NCBI GenBank assembly: GCA_043228905.1
Contig: JBHGNT010000007.1
Span: forward strand, 8,246,001 to 8,310,000
Length of the DNA: 64,000 nucleotides
Direction: 5' to 3'
Origin: Azolla caroliniana
Taxonomy: Eukaryota > Polypodiophyta
Position numbers and translations under genes: made by a program. The notes below the pieces were generated by a model. It ran no database searches and was not told the origin of the DNA. It saw only the letters and a program-made list of their open reading frames with translations. Of the stretch, positions 9,202-20,320 are shown one piece after another. Position 1 is the stretch's first letter; each line of letters opens with the position of its first letter.

Positions 9202-11594
9202 CGGGGATTCATGAGGCGGTTGTTGGAATACAGGCCAATTGAACCGGAGGGTGGGTAATCGTGCCTGGGCGGCGTGAAATTCGGGCCATGGCCAATGTCG
9301 CGGGAGGGGGAAAAGGAGGGGTTGGTGCGGATCTCAGAGGGGTGTAGGGAGAACCATTCCCTGAACGACGGTTGCGCGAACCATGGGAGTCGCCACGGGG
9401 GTTGAATGCCGGGGGGTTCAGTGAGTGGGTCCACTACTTGGTGGAGCCATCCCCGAGTTGAAGTGGGGTGGGTGGACGCCCAGGTAGACATCTTGTCGCG
9501 GTAAACATGGGGGTAAAGGAAAATATCAACCTGGGATTCAGAGGCGACTTCCGGGTAGTAGGTGTAGAGGTGAGTGAGCAGCAGGGGGGTTTCGCAGAAA
9601 TCAAACTCCCAGGGGATGGGTGCAGTTGATTGACAATCAAGGCGAGTGTCCCAACCTGTGCCTTGTTCGATGTAGTCGAGAGTGGCTTGGAGGCCATGGG
9701 TGAGTTGGTAGCGATCGACCAAGTCAGAGTAGAATGTCGCGGCATTGAAGCGGGCGCTAGTGTCGTGGAGGAGTGGAGGAATGGTGAAGACGGGTGGTGG
9801 GAGTTGTTGGTGGAGCATGAGGTGCGCGAGGGGGTGGTTGAAAGGAAGGGCTTTGTGGAGGATGGCGTCCGTGAACGCCCGACCTAGGTGTGTGGCGACC
9901 CGCGAGTGTAGGGGGACAGGATCAGCTGGTGGGGCGGTGGTCAGTGGGGAGGGACAGGGTTGAGTGAGGGGGGGTGTGCGAAAAGGGTTGCAGCCGAACA
10001 TGGGATGTGTAGGATCAGGTACGTGGTGTTCGCTGAGGTGGAAGAGGGTGGAAGAAGGGGGAGGTGGTGGCGAGGATGAGGTGTGATGAGGGGATGGGGG
10101 AGGTGGTGGCGGTGGCGGTGATGGGGTATGATTAGGGGGTGGAGGTGGGCGTGGGTGGTGGTCGGTATCGTCGGGTGAATCTGGGTCCCATTCTGGGTTG
10201 TTCTCGAGCGAGGGGCTGGCAGGATGCGGGGGTAGTAGTGCGCGGGCGCGAGCCTTCTCGAAGGTCATAAGTTGGTACTCACGAGAGATGTCGAGGTAGA
10301 GGGCTAACTCTCGGATGTCGTTTGCCTCGAGATCGGTGGTCCAGTTGAATGCTGCACATTCTATACTGAATATGTGGGTACGGACCCCGACGTCCCAGGT
10401 GGTTTGCCAAGCGCGGAGTAACCAAAGGAACCCCCAAGGGGAGATGTATGCATTAACGCTCTCGAGCATGGTGCGGTGGAGGGTGTCCGCGATGCAATGT
10501 AAGCGAATCAACGTGGTGAAGAGTTGGGTCAAGTGGTTGTCATTGACTTGCATCGTGATATCGGAAGGGTAAGTGAAACACACTAGGTCAGGTGTGTCCA
10601 AATCCGGGGTGATAGCGGTATGGAGGAAGGCCATGCCTTCGAGAAACAAGACTGGGAGGTGTTGGGGGAAGAGGTCGTCTGCCGGTGGCGGGGGTTCGGT
10701 GAAGGTGTCCTGGTACAACATAAAGAGCGCGAGTGCATGGTCGTCCAATCGGGGGGGGGGCACCTCGTCGAAGAACATGCGACGTGTAGCAGCTAACGAC
10801 CGAAGGACGCACGTGGCAGAGGCGAGGAGGTTACACGGTGTACGCGGGGCGGAGAAAAGTTCGGAGAGTTGGGATGTCGACGTCACATACACCGAAAGTG
10901 CCTGGATCATATTTGGCGGAACGGGCGAGGTAGGGGTGGTAGTGTCAGGTGAGCCCGAGATGAGGGCGTGCTCGAGGGTGGCATTAGTCGTACGGAGTTG
11001 GGTGATGTCCTTCTCGAGCTCGGCACACTGGGTGTGGTGTTTGATGAGGAGGCATCGATTGCGTTCATTGGCGACCTCCACTTGTTGAAGTAGAGCATCA
11101 TGTGCAACTTTCAGCGTTGTAAGCTCATTGGTGAGTGTGTGGGTCGTGGCTGTGGCGTGGGCTAGGGCCTCCGATTGTGCGGAGAGGTCCACCATCAGAG
11201 CTGCGAGTTGCGCCTCCGTTCGTTGGTGTAGTGTGGTGAGACGCCCGTATTCGGTAGAGAGTTTCGCGTGTGTCTGTGCTGCTTGTTCGTGGTCTTGGCG
11301 CCACGTTGTCTGGGCTTGAAGGAACTCTTCGGCGAGTTCGTGGCGTCGGCTTTGTTCAGCGATCAACTCTTGCTTGAGGAGGTCATAAGCGGCGGCTTGG
11401 CGCGCGTTGGTATGATGGGCGTTCCTTACTTCAGCGGCCAAGGCTTCGTTCCTAGTGTAGGCCTCCTGTCGTTCGTGAGCCGTCTGTTGGGCTTGCGCGT
11501 GCACTTGAAGTAGGTGGCGATTCATGACGGAAGTCATCTTGATGATGGTTGTCACCATGTCGGCTAAGGGTGTGGGCGTGTTGGGGGTGGTCAT
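9186..11594 (-). CDS. Gypsy-1 accessory protein with coiled coil and proline-rich linker (802 codons)
   Basis: The longest uninterrupted frame after pol. The ATG at 11592-11594 overlaps the preceding stop as TGATG. Residues ~15-210 are Gln-, Ala- and Glu-rich with heptad character and few prolines, so a long coiled coil is likely. Residues ~225-460 look globular, with Trp and Leu blocks such as WGFLWLLRAWQTTWD. About 465-530 is an extreme proline-rich linker with runs of eight or more prolines. The remainder is again globular and ends near PSGSIGLYSNNRLMNP. I see no envelope signature: no signal peptide, no membrane anchor. The position between integrase and the 3' LTR is where plant Gypsy elements carry env-like or other extra ORFs. 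Function unknown; a structural or Gag-associated role is only a guess. Confidence 0.6.
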   Translation of the reverse strand: MTTPNTPTPLADMVTTIIKMTSVMNRHLLQVHAQAQQTAHERQEAYTRNEALAAEVRNAHHTNARQAAAYDLLKQELIAEQSRRHELAEEFLQAQTTWRQDHEQAAQTHAKLSTEYGRLTTLHQRTEAQLAALMVDLSAQSEALAHATATTHTLTNELTTLKVAHDALLQQVEVANERNRCLLIKHHTQCAELEKDITQLRTTNATLEHALISGSPDTTTPTSPVPPNMIQALSVYVTSTSQLSELFSAPRTPCNLLASATCVLRSLAATRRMFFDEVPPPRLDDHALALFMLYQDTFTEPPPPADDLFPQHLPVLFLEGMAFLHTAITPDLDTPDLVCFTYPSDITMQVNDNHLTQLFTTLIRLHCIADTLHRTMLESVNAYISPWGFLWLLRAWQTTWDVGVRTHIFSIECAAFNWTTDLEANDIRELALYLDISREYQLMTFEKARARALLPPHPASPSLENNPEWDPDSPDDTDHHPRPPPPPNHTPSPPPPPPPPSPHHTSSSPPPPPSSTLFHLSEHHVPDPTHPMFGCNPFRTPPLTQPCPSPLTTAPPADPVPLHSRVATHLGRAFTDAILHKALPFNHPLAHLMLHQQLPPPVFTIPPLLHDTSARFNAATFYSDLVDRYQLTHGLQATLDYIEQGTGWDTRLDCQSTAPIPWEFDFCETPLLLTHLYTYYPEVASESQVDIFLYPHVYRDKMSTWASTHPTSTRGWLHQVVDPLTEPPGIQPPWRLPWFAQPSFREWFSLHPSEIRTNPSFSPSRDIGHGPNFTPPRHDYPPSGSIGLYSNNRLMNPRWKLE

Positions 11595-12915
11595 CAGGGT
11601 AGTATCGACGGTTGGTGGGGAGGAGATACCGGAGTGTGGAGACGAGAGTGGGTTAGGGTTCTCAGGAGGGAGAAATGGTGTCCTGACTTCTGGAGCGGGG
11701 GCGCGTGGTGGGCGAGTTTGGTGGGTCGAGGTTGCAGAGAGTCGTTAGGAAGTATGGGGGGCGTGGGTTGAGTGGTTGTGCTCGGGGAGGCTGGGGAGTT
11801 TTCGCCGAGGTGAGAGGTTGTGACAGATGGCATGGATAGGTCCATCGGGTGCTGAGTGTCGTGGAGGGCTGGTTCGGTTGTACAACTACGGGTGTGAGGG
11901 ACCATGGCCATGGTCTGAGGAGACATGTAATAGAACGTTCTAGACAATTCTTGGATTTCCTCGGGGGTGAATGCTCGTGCTTAGAATTCTTTTGTGCGTA
12001 GGGTGATATCTTCAGGTGTATCGATGGTGTCCTCGGCTGTCACGTGAGTGATCTGTGGTTGTTTGTGCGCTGATGGACGATCACGTTCGCCTTGGTGAAC
12101 TTGCCGTAAGAAATCGCGTTTCGGAATGCGGATGCGATCGGGTTGCCTTGGCATGGTTGTCTTGCGGCATCGTTCCTGGCAACGTATGAAAGGGGGAGGT
12201 GGAGGGCCGATGTTGAACTTGGCGCATAGGTAACGAGTGAGAAACCATGCAAAATTGGCGACTGTCTTGGGCCGTGTCTGCCATTCCCTGACTCGTCGGA
12301 CGAATTCGTGGGCCCATTGGACAGGTTGAGGATCATGCGCCCACTTGAGGAATTCACCACTGATACAAGCAATGGCGTCGGTGGAGGCAGTGTCACCGAT
12401 CTGGGCGATGGCACTACAACGATCGTGGAGGTGAGGGGGGATTTCAGTAAAACGCCACCCTTCACGTCCGGCATACTCGGTGGGGATGATGTTGGGGACG
12501 ACGCTGGGAGACCTCGTGGTGCGAAAGGGGAGTCCGTCTCCAGGCAATTGTAACGTAGTGCAAACATCGGTGACGGTGAACTGGAACCCGATCGGAGGCG
12601 TATCCGCGAAGGCAGGCATGCGAACATGACCGGTCTCGGGGTTGTAGCTAGTAAGGAACTGGTCGACTAGCTCAGGAAGTACCCCCCAAGGTCCGATCCC
12701 GAGGAAGAACTTAAGCCGTAGCTATGAAAGGGTCTCGAAAACGTTAGGCTCGAGGTATTTGAGTTGGGTGGTAGCCGTAGGCATCCGGTAGGTACATTGA
12801 GTGTTGTTAAACTCGGTTTGGATGACCAAGGAGCCACAACCAGCGTCCGGGTAGTATGCGTGGAGCAACTTCGTGAATGGGGTGGATGCCCTTGATTATG
12901 ACCTGCAAGAATCAC
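11594..12915 (-). pseudogene. Gypsy-1 accessory ORF, N-terminal part, interrupted
   Basis: A single frame runs from 12619 to 11594 with one TAA near 11979. It ends in a TGA that overlaps the ATG of the 802-codon ORF. Upstream, 12915-12620 also holds protein-like sequence: in one frame a conserved-looking block FLGIGPWGVLPELVDQFL lies just before the ATG at 12617-12619. The segment around PELVDQFLTSYNPETG and the later TVTDVCTTLQLPGDGLPF loosely resembles the putative plant transposon domain found in extra ORFs of some Tat-like elements, but I cannot confirm this. The block ending KTVANFAWFLTRYLCAKFNI looks helical. It was probably once continuous with the downstream ORF. Confidence 0.5.
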
Positions 12916-13184
12916 GATTAGTGTAGTCGTATGAGTGTACCAACGTTATGCTCCCCCTATAGATGAGTATAACAAGAGGGGACTTTACTTTTCTAGTTTT
13001 TATTTTATTGTATTTATGATTATTATTATTATTATTTTTATATATATTTATATAGATATTGATTGATTGATTTATTTTTTAATTTATATTTACTGATTAT
13101 TATTATTGAACTTTATGTTATTTATTTCTTGTTTAATTAATTAATTTTATTTTCAAAACATGTGTGTTCATTATGATTATTATT

Positions 13185-13217
<33 letters not shown>
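12916..13217. other. AT-rich non-coding stretch of Gypsy-1
   Basis: This part is dominated by TTATTATTATT-type simple sequence and long T runs. I see no gene. It separates the accessory ORFs from the hairpin minisatellite. Confidence 0.7.
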
Positions 13218-13640
13218 TTTCGACTCTTCGAACCGAGGGGACCGGCGCGGGGTTCGAGACTGAGGGAAATAGGGTTCGACGAGCCGTACTCCTCGAACCG
13301 TTGGCTGAGGGGCTGAGGGTTCGAAGAGTCGTACTCTTCGAACCGGGGCGCGGTTCAAGGAGTTGCGCTCCTCGAACCGGGGCGTGGTTTCGAACCGGTG
13401 GCTGACGGTTCGAAGAACCGTACTCCTCGAACCGTTGGCTGAGGGTTCGAAGAGCCGTACTCTTCGAACCGTTGGCTGAGGGTTCGAAGAGTCACGCTCT
13501 TCGAACCGGTGGCTGAGGGTTCAAAGAGCCGTACTCTTCGAATCGTTGGCTGAGGGTTCGAACCGGTGCGGGGCGCGGTTCGAAGAGTCGCGCTCTTCGA
13601 ACTGGTGGTTCGAAGAGAGAGGCTTGTCGAACCTCGCGGG
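13218..13640. repeat. 37-bp hairpin minisatellite inside Gypsy-1
   Basis: Units of about 37 bp repeat roughly ten times with variation. The clearest adjacent units start at 13444 and 13481. Each unit carries the perfect inverted repeat GGTTCGAAGA ... TCTTCGAACC around a 7- to 8-base centre, followed by GTTGGCTGAG. Each unit could therefore form a 10-bp stem-loop in RNA or single-stranded DNA. It is strongly GC-rich compared with the AT-rich DNA on its left. Confidence 0.85.
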
Positions 13641-14437
13641 AAGGGATCGTGGTCGTGGTGCCAAACGGTCCGAAGAGCCTCGCAAACCCCCGGGGTGGTT
13701 CGACGAGGGGGTTGTGGGGGCGGCGAACGTGCGGGTGGAGGAGGCCTACGGGGTCGTCAGCAACGAGAGGGCGACCGACATATGGCAAAGCCGTCGTGGC
13801 AGGCGGAGAGGGCAGTGGTGAGCATGGGGATAATAGGGTATGTGTTGGGAGAGGTCGAGTGAGAGAGGGGGGTTAACAAAAACAGGTTTTAAGCCTACCG
13901 AAGGAATGGTTACAGGCGGCGGCGATGATGAGCAACGACGCTCGGGAGGTAGGGAGGTGAGTGGTGAAGGAGAGAATAAGGGATAAAGGGAATGGTGTTC
14001 GTGAAGGGGAAGGAGGAGCTATGGAGAAAGGGAGGGAAGTTGTGAGGGGAAAAGGAGGAAAGAAAGAAAGGGTTGTGAGAGGTGTGTGAGGGAAAGGGGG
14101 AAATTGGGGAACAAAGGGTTGTGAGGAAAAACGTAAGGGGGGAGAGGGAAAGGAAAAAAATAAGAAATAAGAAATAAGAAATAAGAAAATAATTAAAGGA
14201 AAATAAAAATAAAAATAAAAAAGCACTGAAAAAAAAAAAACAACGAAATCAAAAAAAAAAATAAACTAAATTAAACTGACTAAAATAAATTAAAATTAAA
14301 ATTAAGAGTAAAAATAGAAAATAAAGTAAATAAATAAATAACTACATTAAAAATAAAAAATAGAACCGAACACAAGTCATAAAAGAAATTATAACTAAAA
14401 AGCAACGTAAGACCTAAAACGAAAACAACTATAACGA
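13641..14437. other. Purine-rich non-coding part of Gypsy-1
   Basis: A short GC-rich stretch is followed by G/A-rich sequence (AGGGAAAGG-like) and, from 14155, very A-rich DNA with AAATAAG repeats. Open frames here are low-complexity and not convincing. This lies downstream of the integrase/second protease ORF in element sense and may be untranslated. Confidence 0.6.
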
Positions 14438-17230
14438 TCAAAATCGAAAAAAAAAACAACGAGAAAGAGAAAAAGGGTTAATACGTGGACCGAAGGGAAT
14501 TTTAGTGTTTATCGAGTGTGGCAACAAGGGTTGCAGGAGAAAACGAGTCGAGTGGTTGGTGATAGGCATGGCAAAAGGAGGAGGCGGATTTACTAGAGTG
14601 GGGGATGGACTAAGATTTGTGTGGGGACGGTGAGGTTGGGCGGGGACCCACTGAGAGATTTCTGAGAGTTTGGGCGAGTTAAGGGCTCTAGGGTGGGGTT
14701 GAGGTAGTGAGAGTGAGGAATGTGTAGTTCGAGTGTTGGTGGAAGGCTTTTGAATGCCTTTACACACCCAGACCTGTGGGGTAATTCTGTGTGGACTCCG
14801 ACTTCCTAGTTGCCGAGTCCGGACGGGGTCTATGGCCTTAACTTGGGCGGGGAATTTGGTCAATGTGTGTGGTTGTCGGGTGTCTCGTGCAGTTGTGATA
14901 TGATCGCGATCGGGTAGCCGGCTTCGTTTCGGGACCCAAAAGTGAGTGGCACCTTTGTGCCAACCCTGGGCGTTTGTGAGTTCCTTTCGGACCAGCCAAA
15001 TAGCACGTTCTCCGCGGCGTGATCCTTCGGCGAAAATCGCGTGGATGTTCACCCATTCACGTCGTGCAGATGTCTTGGTGTCGGTGTTAGTGTTTTTCTG
15101 AACTTGGGTGGTGGGTGGTTGCGCAAGCTCTTTTTGGGTGCGTGAGTTCATGCTCTGGAGCTCGCCGAGATTGGTAAGACTTGGTTCAAGAGTTGTTGTC
15201 ACGAGCTTCTCGAACTTCACACCATTTTCAGTTCGAAAAGAGACCATGTTCTTGCTTGGTGATAGGAGACATTCGCTTACGTGACACCAGTCCAACCCGA
15301 GGCACGGGGTGTACAATACTTTCGGTGGGAGGACCCGAACTTGAATCAAATGCTCAGTGTGTTGTGTCGTGATTTTACACACGAAAGCTCCCATGCAGCA
15401 TGATATAGAACCATCGAAGCCAAGGAAGTTGTCACTGCATGCTTCATGGTTTGGGGAACCTAGATGTTCCCACATTTCGAAGGAGAAAAGAGTTAGTGAT
15501 GCTCCGGTGTCGACCACTGCTCTTAGAGGTATGCCATTGGCGAAGCATGGGGGGTGTGTCGTCACGACATTAGGGTCTATCAACTTAGCTATAGCTATAG
15601 GGTGGGTGTCACTTTGTCTTTTTAACTTCGCTTGTGCATTGCGAAGGTCGGTTTCCAAGCGGGCCATTCGTCCTTCAGAAGCTTTGAGTTTGGCTTCTAC
15701 TTCTCGTTGTCGAGTGATGAGCAGGGCTTCGAGGGTGAGGGGTCCGTAGTAACGTTTGAGCTTGCTCCCATTGATGAATCCTGGGATATCGATTCCTTCG
15801 AGTGTGCGTATTCTACACGCTCCTGTCTTGGTGATTTCCGAGACTACATAGGGTCCTTCGCCCCGTAATTTGAGCTTCTTTTTGTGTCGTTGGGAGGTGA
15901 ATTTGAGAGCCATGTCTCCTTCAGCTAGATCCTTTTCCTTTACTTTGTTGTCGTGCCATGCCTTCCTATTGGCTTTCTCTGTCAAGAGTGCTTGGAATGC
16001 AAGAAGGCGAGTTTCGGTTAGCCGTTCCAAGTTCTCTAGGCGTGATGGGAGAAGGTTACCATCCCATCGTTCTTGGACGGCTATCCTGAGACTAGGGACG
16101 AGGAACTCGATGGGAAGTACTGCCTCCTGTCCATATACTAGCTTGAATGGTGTGTGGTGGGTTGCTACTTTGTAGGAGGTGCGGAAAGCCCATAATGCGG
16201 CTTGGAGTTCGATGCTCCAATCGGACCGAGAGGCCGCGATTATCTTCGTGAGTACTGTACATAACACTTTATTAGTGCTTTCTGCTTGTCCGTTGCAGCG
16301 TGGGTAATAGGGGGAGCTCTTGCGATGTGTCACCATGAACTCTCCTAGTAGGTGTGCAATCACTTCATTGAGGAAATGGGAGCCTTGGTCGCTAATGATC
16401 TCTAGTGGGCATCCAAACCGTGTGATGACATTTTCATATAGGAATTTGGCTGTGCTACGGGCGTCGGCATTAATGCAAGCTTTGGCTTCTGCCCACTTGG
16501 TAGCATAGTCAGTGGCGGTGATGATGTACCGATTGAGGTTGGAAGCTGGACTAATTGGACTGATAAAGTCAATACCCCATTTCTCGAACGGTTGCCAAGC
16601 TACCACCGAGTGTAATGTGTTGAAATCTACTTTTGCTGGGTGTTTGAAACGTTGGCACTCGTCACACCGGCGTACATATTCATATGTGTCTTTGAATAAT
16701 GTTGGCCACCATAGGCCGGACTGGAGGACCTTCCGTGCAGTGATCTCATGATTGAAATGACCGCTTCCATTCCCACAATGAGCTTGTTCGAGGACCGCAA
16801 TGACATCATGATCCGCCACACACCTCCGAAGTATATCATCGTTGCCTTTTCGATACAGGTTGCCTCTAAGCATCGTAAAGGGGCCACACTTTCTCAACAA
16901 GACACGTGCCTGTGCCCGACTTAGTTGCTTTAGGAAGTATGCTCCTTCGGTTAAAACGCGAACGATGTCTGATGCCCAGGATGGGATGGTGTCGATCGCG
17001 AATAATGCGGCGTCCGACGTTTCGTCGTCGACCCCCGTGGCTTCTTCTCCATTTGGTATTCGGGAGAAGTGATCAGCGAGTAAGTGATCCTTTCCTTTCC
17101 TCACTACCACCTTGAAGTCGAACTCGAGTAGCGTTACAATCCATCGTGATATTCGTCCAGTGGCGTGAGTCTTATTGACTAAGTAGAGAAGGGCTTGATG
17201 GTCTACAAAAAATGAGAAACGCGATGCCAA
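14438..17230 (-). pseudogene. Gypsy-1 pol, 3' part: RNase H end, integrase, second retropepsin-like domain
   Basis: A 930-codon frame continues pol after a single TGA at 17237-17239 (Trp in relatives: KKF*HYLLASRF). Residues 1-60 are the RNase H end (FFVDHQALLYLVN). An H2C2 zinc finger follows (H151, H158, C189, C192), then the integrase core with D221, D281 and E317; the last two are 35 residues apart, the normal D,D35E spacing. A GPY-like motif (GEGPYVV) lies near 457. After a short coiled coil (~505-540) comes a second protease-like domain: AVVDTGAS at 571-578 and LGLDWC at 644-649. The tail (~690-930) is Pro/Thr/Ser-rich and ends in A-rich DNA. The C-terminal protease-like domain is unusual for plant Gypsy; the first protease upstream has a damaged active site. 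Confidence 0.85.
15200..15560 (-). other. Second aspartic-protease-like domain behind integrase
   Basis: Encoded in frame in the ORF at 14438-17230. The catalytic-type motif DTGAS lies at 15497-15511. About 45 residues later comes a flap-like glycine-containing stretch (FLGFDGSISCCMGAF), and about 70 residues later the hydrophobic-hydrophobic-Gly pattern CLGLDW that closes retropepsin-like folds. This is homology by pattern only. It could be a working protease, a domesticated binding fold, or a captured copy from another element. Confidence 0.7.
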
Positions 17231-17239
17231 GAGGTAATG

Positions 17240-18274
17240 TCAGAACTTTTTCACGCTGTAAACCATGGCTAAAGCTTCTCGTTCTGTTGTGGAGTAATTT
17301 TGTTCCGCGGATTTCAGCTCACTGCTAGCAAAGGTGATCGGTAGATCGAGTGCGCCTTCGCCAGGTTGCGCGAGGACTACACCAATTGCGAAAGCAGAAG
17401 CGTCAGTATGAACATGGAATTCTTTGTTCCAATCTGGGGATCGGAGGATGGGGGCTTTAGTTAAGCACTCCTTGAAGAGCTCGAACGAGCGGGTGCACTC
17501 TTCTGTCCAAGAGTACTGCTTGAGTAAGGCGTAGAGTGGTCTTGCCTTGTCTGCGAACATCTTAATGAAACGTTTGTAGTAACCCGCGTACCCCATAAAT
17601 CCTTGTAGTTGTTTCTCGTTCGTGGGAGGTGGCATGTCAAGAATGAGCTTTACTTTCGCCTCATCGGTCGAGATCCCATGTTGAGACACGACATGGCCTA
17701 ATATGAGTCCATGTTTGACCCATAATTGACACTTGAGAGGGTTAAGGGAGAGGCGATATTCCCTGCACTTCTCAAATGTTGAGCGGAGTAATGCTAGGTG
17801 AGCATGCTATTTTGAATGGCAACATAAATCGTCCACATAGGACTCCACTCCTTGTCGTAGCCTTGTCGCGAAGATGTGGTCTTCTGCCCTTTGATAGGTA
17901 CTCAGGGCACTTGTGAGTCCGAAAGGCATTTGTTTGTAAGAGAACGTACCAAATTCAGTAGCGAAGGCCATCTTATGTTGGTCTTCGGGCACTACTGAGA
18001 TTTGGTTGTACCCTGAGAACCCATCGATGAAGCTATACGCTTCTGCGCCGGCGACTCTTTCGAGTAAGTGTTTGATGTAGGGTACCGGGTAGTTGTCCTT
18101 GATGGTGGCTTCATTGACTTGTCGATAGTCGACACATATGCGGATTTGGCCACTCTTCTTCGGGACGACTACGATTGGGGAGACCCAAGTTGTGCGCTCG
18201 ATCGGGTAGATTATACCAGCGTCTAACATTTTAGTGATTTCGGCTTTTACTTGTTGGGCGTAGTTAGGGTTCAT
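17240..18274 (-). pseudogene. Gypsy-1 reverse transcriptase and RNase H
   Basis: Same frame as the rest of pol. RT shows WVSPIVVVPKKSG, RICVDYRQVN, FIDGFSGYNQI, MPFGLTSALSTYQ and the catalytic SYVDDL (146-149 of this segment). One TAG at 17804-17806 interrupts the thumb, and the frame then continues through LNPLKCQLWVKHG. RNase H follows with VHTDASAFAIGVVLAQ and NYSTTEREALAMV. In MPFGLTSALSTYQ, LST replaces the usual PAT. A TGA at 18281-18283 separates it from the protease part (RQ*PRPMNPN). All three nonsense changes can be explained by C-to-T or G-to-A transitions, as expected for methylated DNA. Confidence 0.9.
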
Positions 18275-18283
18275 TGGTCGTGG

Positions 18284-20320
18284 TCATTGTCGGATAGGGC
18301 GGGCGTCGGCTCGCATAGGGATACTATGGGTAACGACTTCAGCCGGTACACCTTTCATATCGACATACGACCATGCGAACACATCTCTAAATTCTGTGAG
18401 GAGGGCGGTCAAGGATGTCTCCTCGTCCAGGTGAAGATCCATAGCGATGAACACTGGTTTGGGGTCTACCCTGTTTCCGAGGTTGATTTCTTTCACTCTT
18501 GCTGGTCCGTCGCATGCTTCGCCAAGGGTGATTGGAGTGCGTTGCGGCCTCTTACAAGCCACTGCCCTACTCCCTTGTTCGTAGACTTTGAATCTCTCCG
18601 GGAAGTCTACTTTTGTCGAGGTCTTCTGAGTAGTCGTAACTTCTTCTTTACGTGTGGTTCGTTGCGGTAGGTCTTCGTCTTTTACATTGACCTGTTTTGG
18701 TTGGGTGACGAGAGTGGTGACATTAAAGCATGAGATTGTGTCTCCATCTTCATCGTGACACTTTGTACCGATGGGGTACATTGCATCGGTTGTTGCGAGA
18801 GCATGCACCCAATTCATCTCCGACGTGTCGGAAGCTACAAATTGATTCTCTGGCGCATTCTCTGTCCTAAGATTTGTGGGTACTTGGGGAAGTGGTTGAC
18901 CTCGGGTCAAGATCTGCACTGCCTTTGTGGGATTACATGCTAGGAGATTAGTCTCGAACTCGGTAGTTTCTGACCAATCATCCACGAGAGGGCTACCTTC
19001 TTGTTCATGAACTTTTTGCATGTATGCTTTGATGCGGAAGGTTTTGTTGTTTTTACGCATATAGATTGTGTCATTTCCAAAATCCATCACGAGGCGGCTT
19101 ACTCGTAAGAATGGCCTCCCTAGTAAACACTCGTAAGCCACATGATTGGATGATCTTGTGACTACGAAGATGAGATTAAACTCAACCCTGTGGATAGTGA
19201 AGTTGTGTGTGGGGATCATACCTTCGGGCCGTTGGATTGACCCATCTGCCATTCGGAGTTTGACGTCCGAAGAAAGCATTTTTGGACTCCCCCACTTACA
19301 CCAACATTCGTAGCTCACGATGCTCACTCCTGCTCCGATGTCGATGATCGCGTCACACGTCGTGCCGTTGACGCAAACAGGGAGAGTGAAACTGGTGTCG
19401 TCACTCTCAAAGTGAGCTTCGCATACTTCTATTGGTGTTCCGTTGGGTTGTTGTGGGATTGCGGTAGTACTCGGGATGTGGGTATGCATCTTCTTGCCAT
19501 GTCCTGCTAACAAACCCCCATTGATACGGCGAAGGACGTCGTGCCATGGTTGGATATCAAGTTTGATTAGTTCTTCAACTGTGAAATCCATTTCTTTGGC
19601 GAGTATAGGTCGTAGCTGGGGGTTGTCCATCACGAAGGTACCTGTGTAGTGTTGTACTTCGCGTAACGTGAGTCGTAATTTTAAATTTAATATTTGCTGG
19701 AGCAAGACTGTGTTGACCTCCTTGATTGAGGTAGGTTGGGAGATGGGGGTGTCGACCGGCGTTACGGCGGGGCGGGGTTTATCCGTGCGTTGAGGTGGAG
19801 GATTTGTCCATTCTTCAATCTGGTCGAAATTTAGGCTTGGGAGACCAAGTGACCCCTCGAACTGTTCGTGGCATATGAGTTGGATGTATTCTTCGACTTT
19901 TTGTTTTTCAGCCACTGGGTTTTGGTATGCTGCGAGGTGTGCTGGCAGTTCTTGATTAGGGTTGACCGGTATCGTTTCGTCATCTCCCTCCGGTTCTTAA
20001 GTTTGTTGTGAGCGCTGTATCGATGCGTTTTTTCTGGATTTCCGTTTCTTCCGCGAGAGTGTGGGGAGGCCCTGGTCGTGCAACTGTAGGTTATGAGCTA
20101 TTCTTTGAGCTCGTGTGATGACGTTGGCGCCAACTGTGGATGGTACGATAGATAGAAGATTTGTGCCAATTTTTTTCTTTTTTTCGGGGCAATCGGGTAC
20201 TAAGTGTTCTTTACCGCATCCTGGGCATGATGCTTCTCTTTGGAACCACTCGATAAGCTCCTGTGGGTGTTGGGCGAGGTTTTGTACCGGAACTTGTGGA
20301 GGTGTTTCGAGTGGTGGTTG
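18284..20320 (-). pseudogene. Gypsy-1 fourth zinc knuckle, protease and pre-RT linker
   Basis: In the pol frame. The first part (20320-19999) carries a zinc knuckle CPGCGKEHLVPDC and a basic stretch, and ends in a TAA near 19997. From 19915 the frame is open for 543 codons. Residues ~1-150 form a linker. The protease spans ~165-320 with the active-site motif IIDIGAG at 191-196, where the usual DTG reads DIG, so catalysis is probably lost. LLGRPFL near 260 is the conserved C-terminal protease motif. The linker to RT ends with THSIPMRADARPIRQ, the typical pre-RT segment. The key Thr-to-Ile change is another C-to-T transition. Confidence 0.85.

Noticed and set aside
9186-12915. Calling the Gypsy-1 accessory region an envelope gene.
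   Set aside because: No signal peptide, no C-terminal membrane anchor and no glycoprotein-like cysteine pattern. Only its position is env-like.
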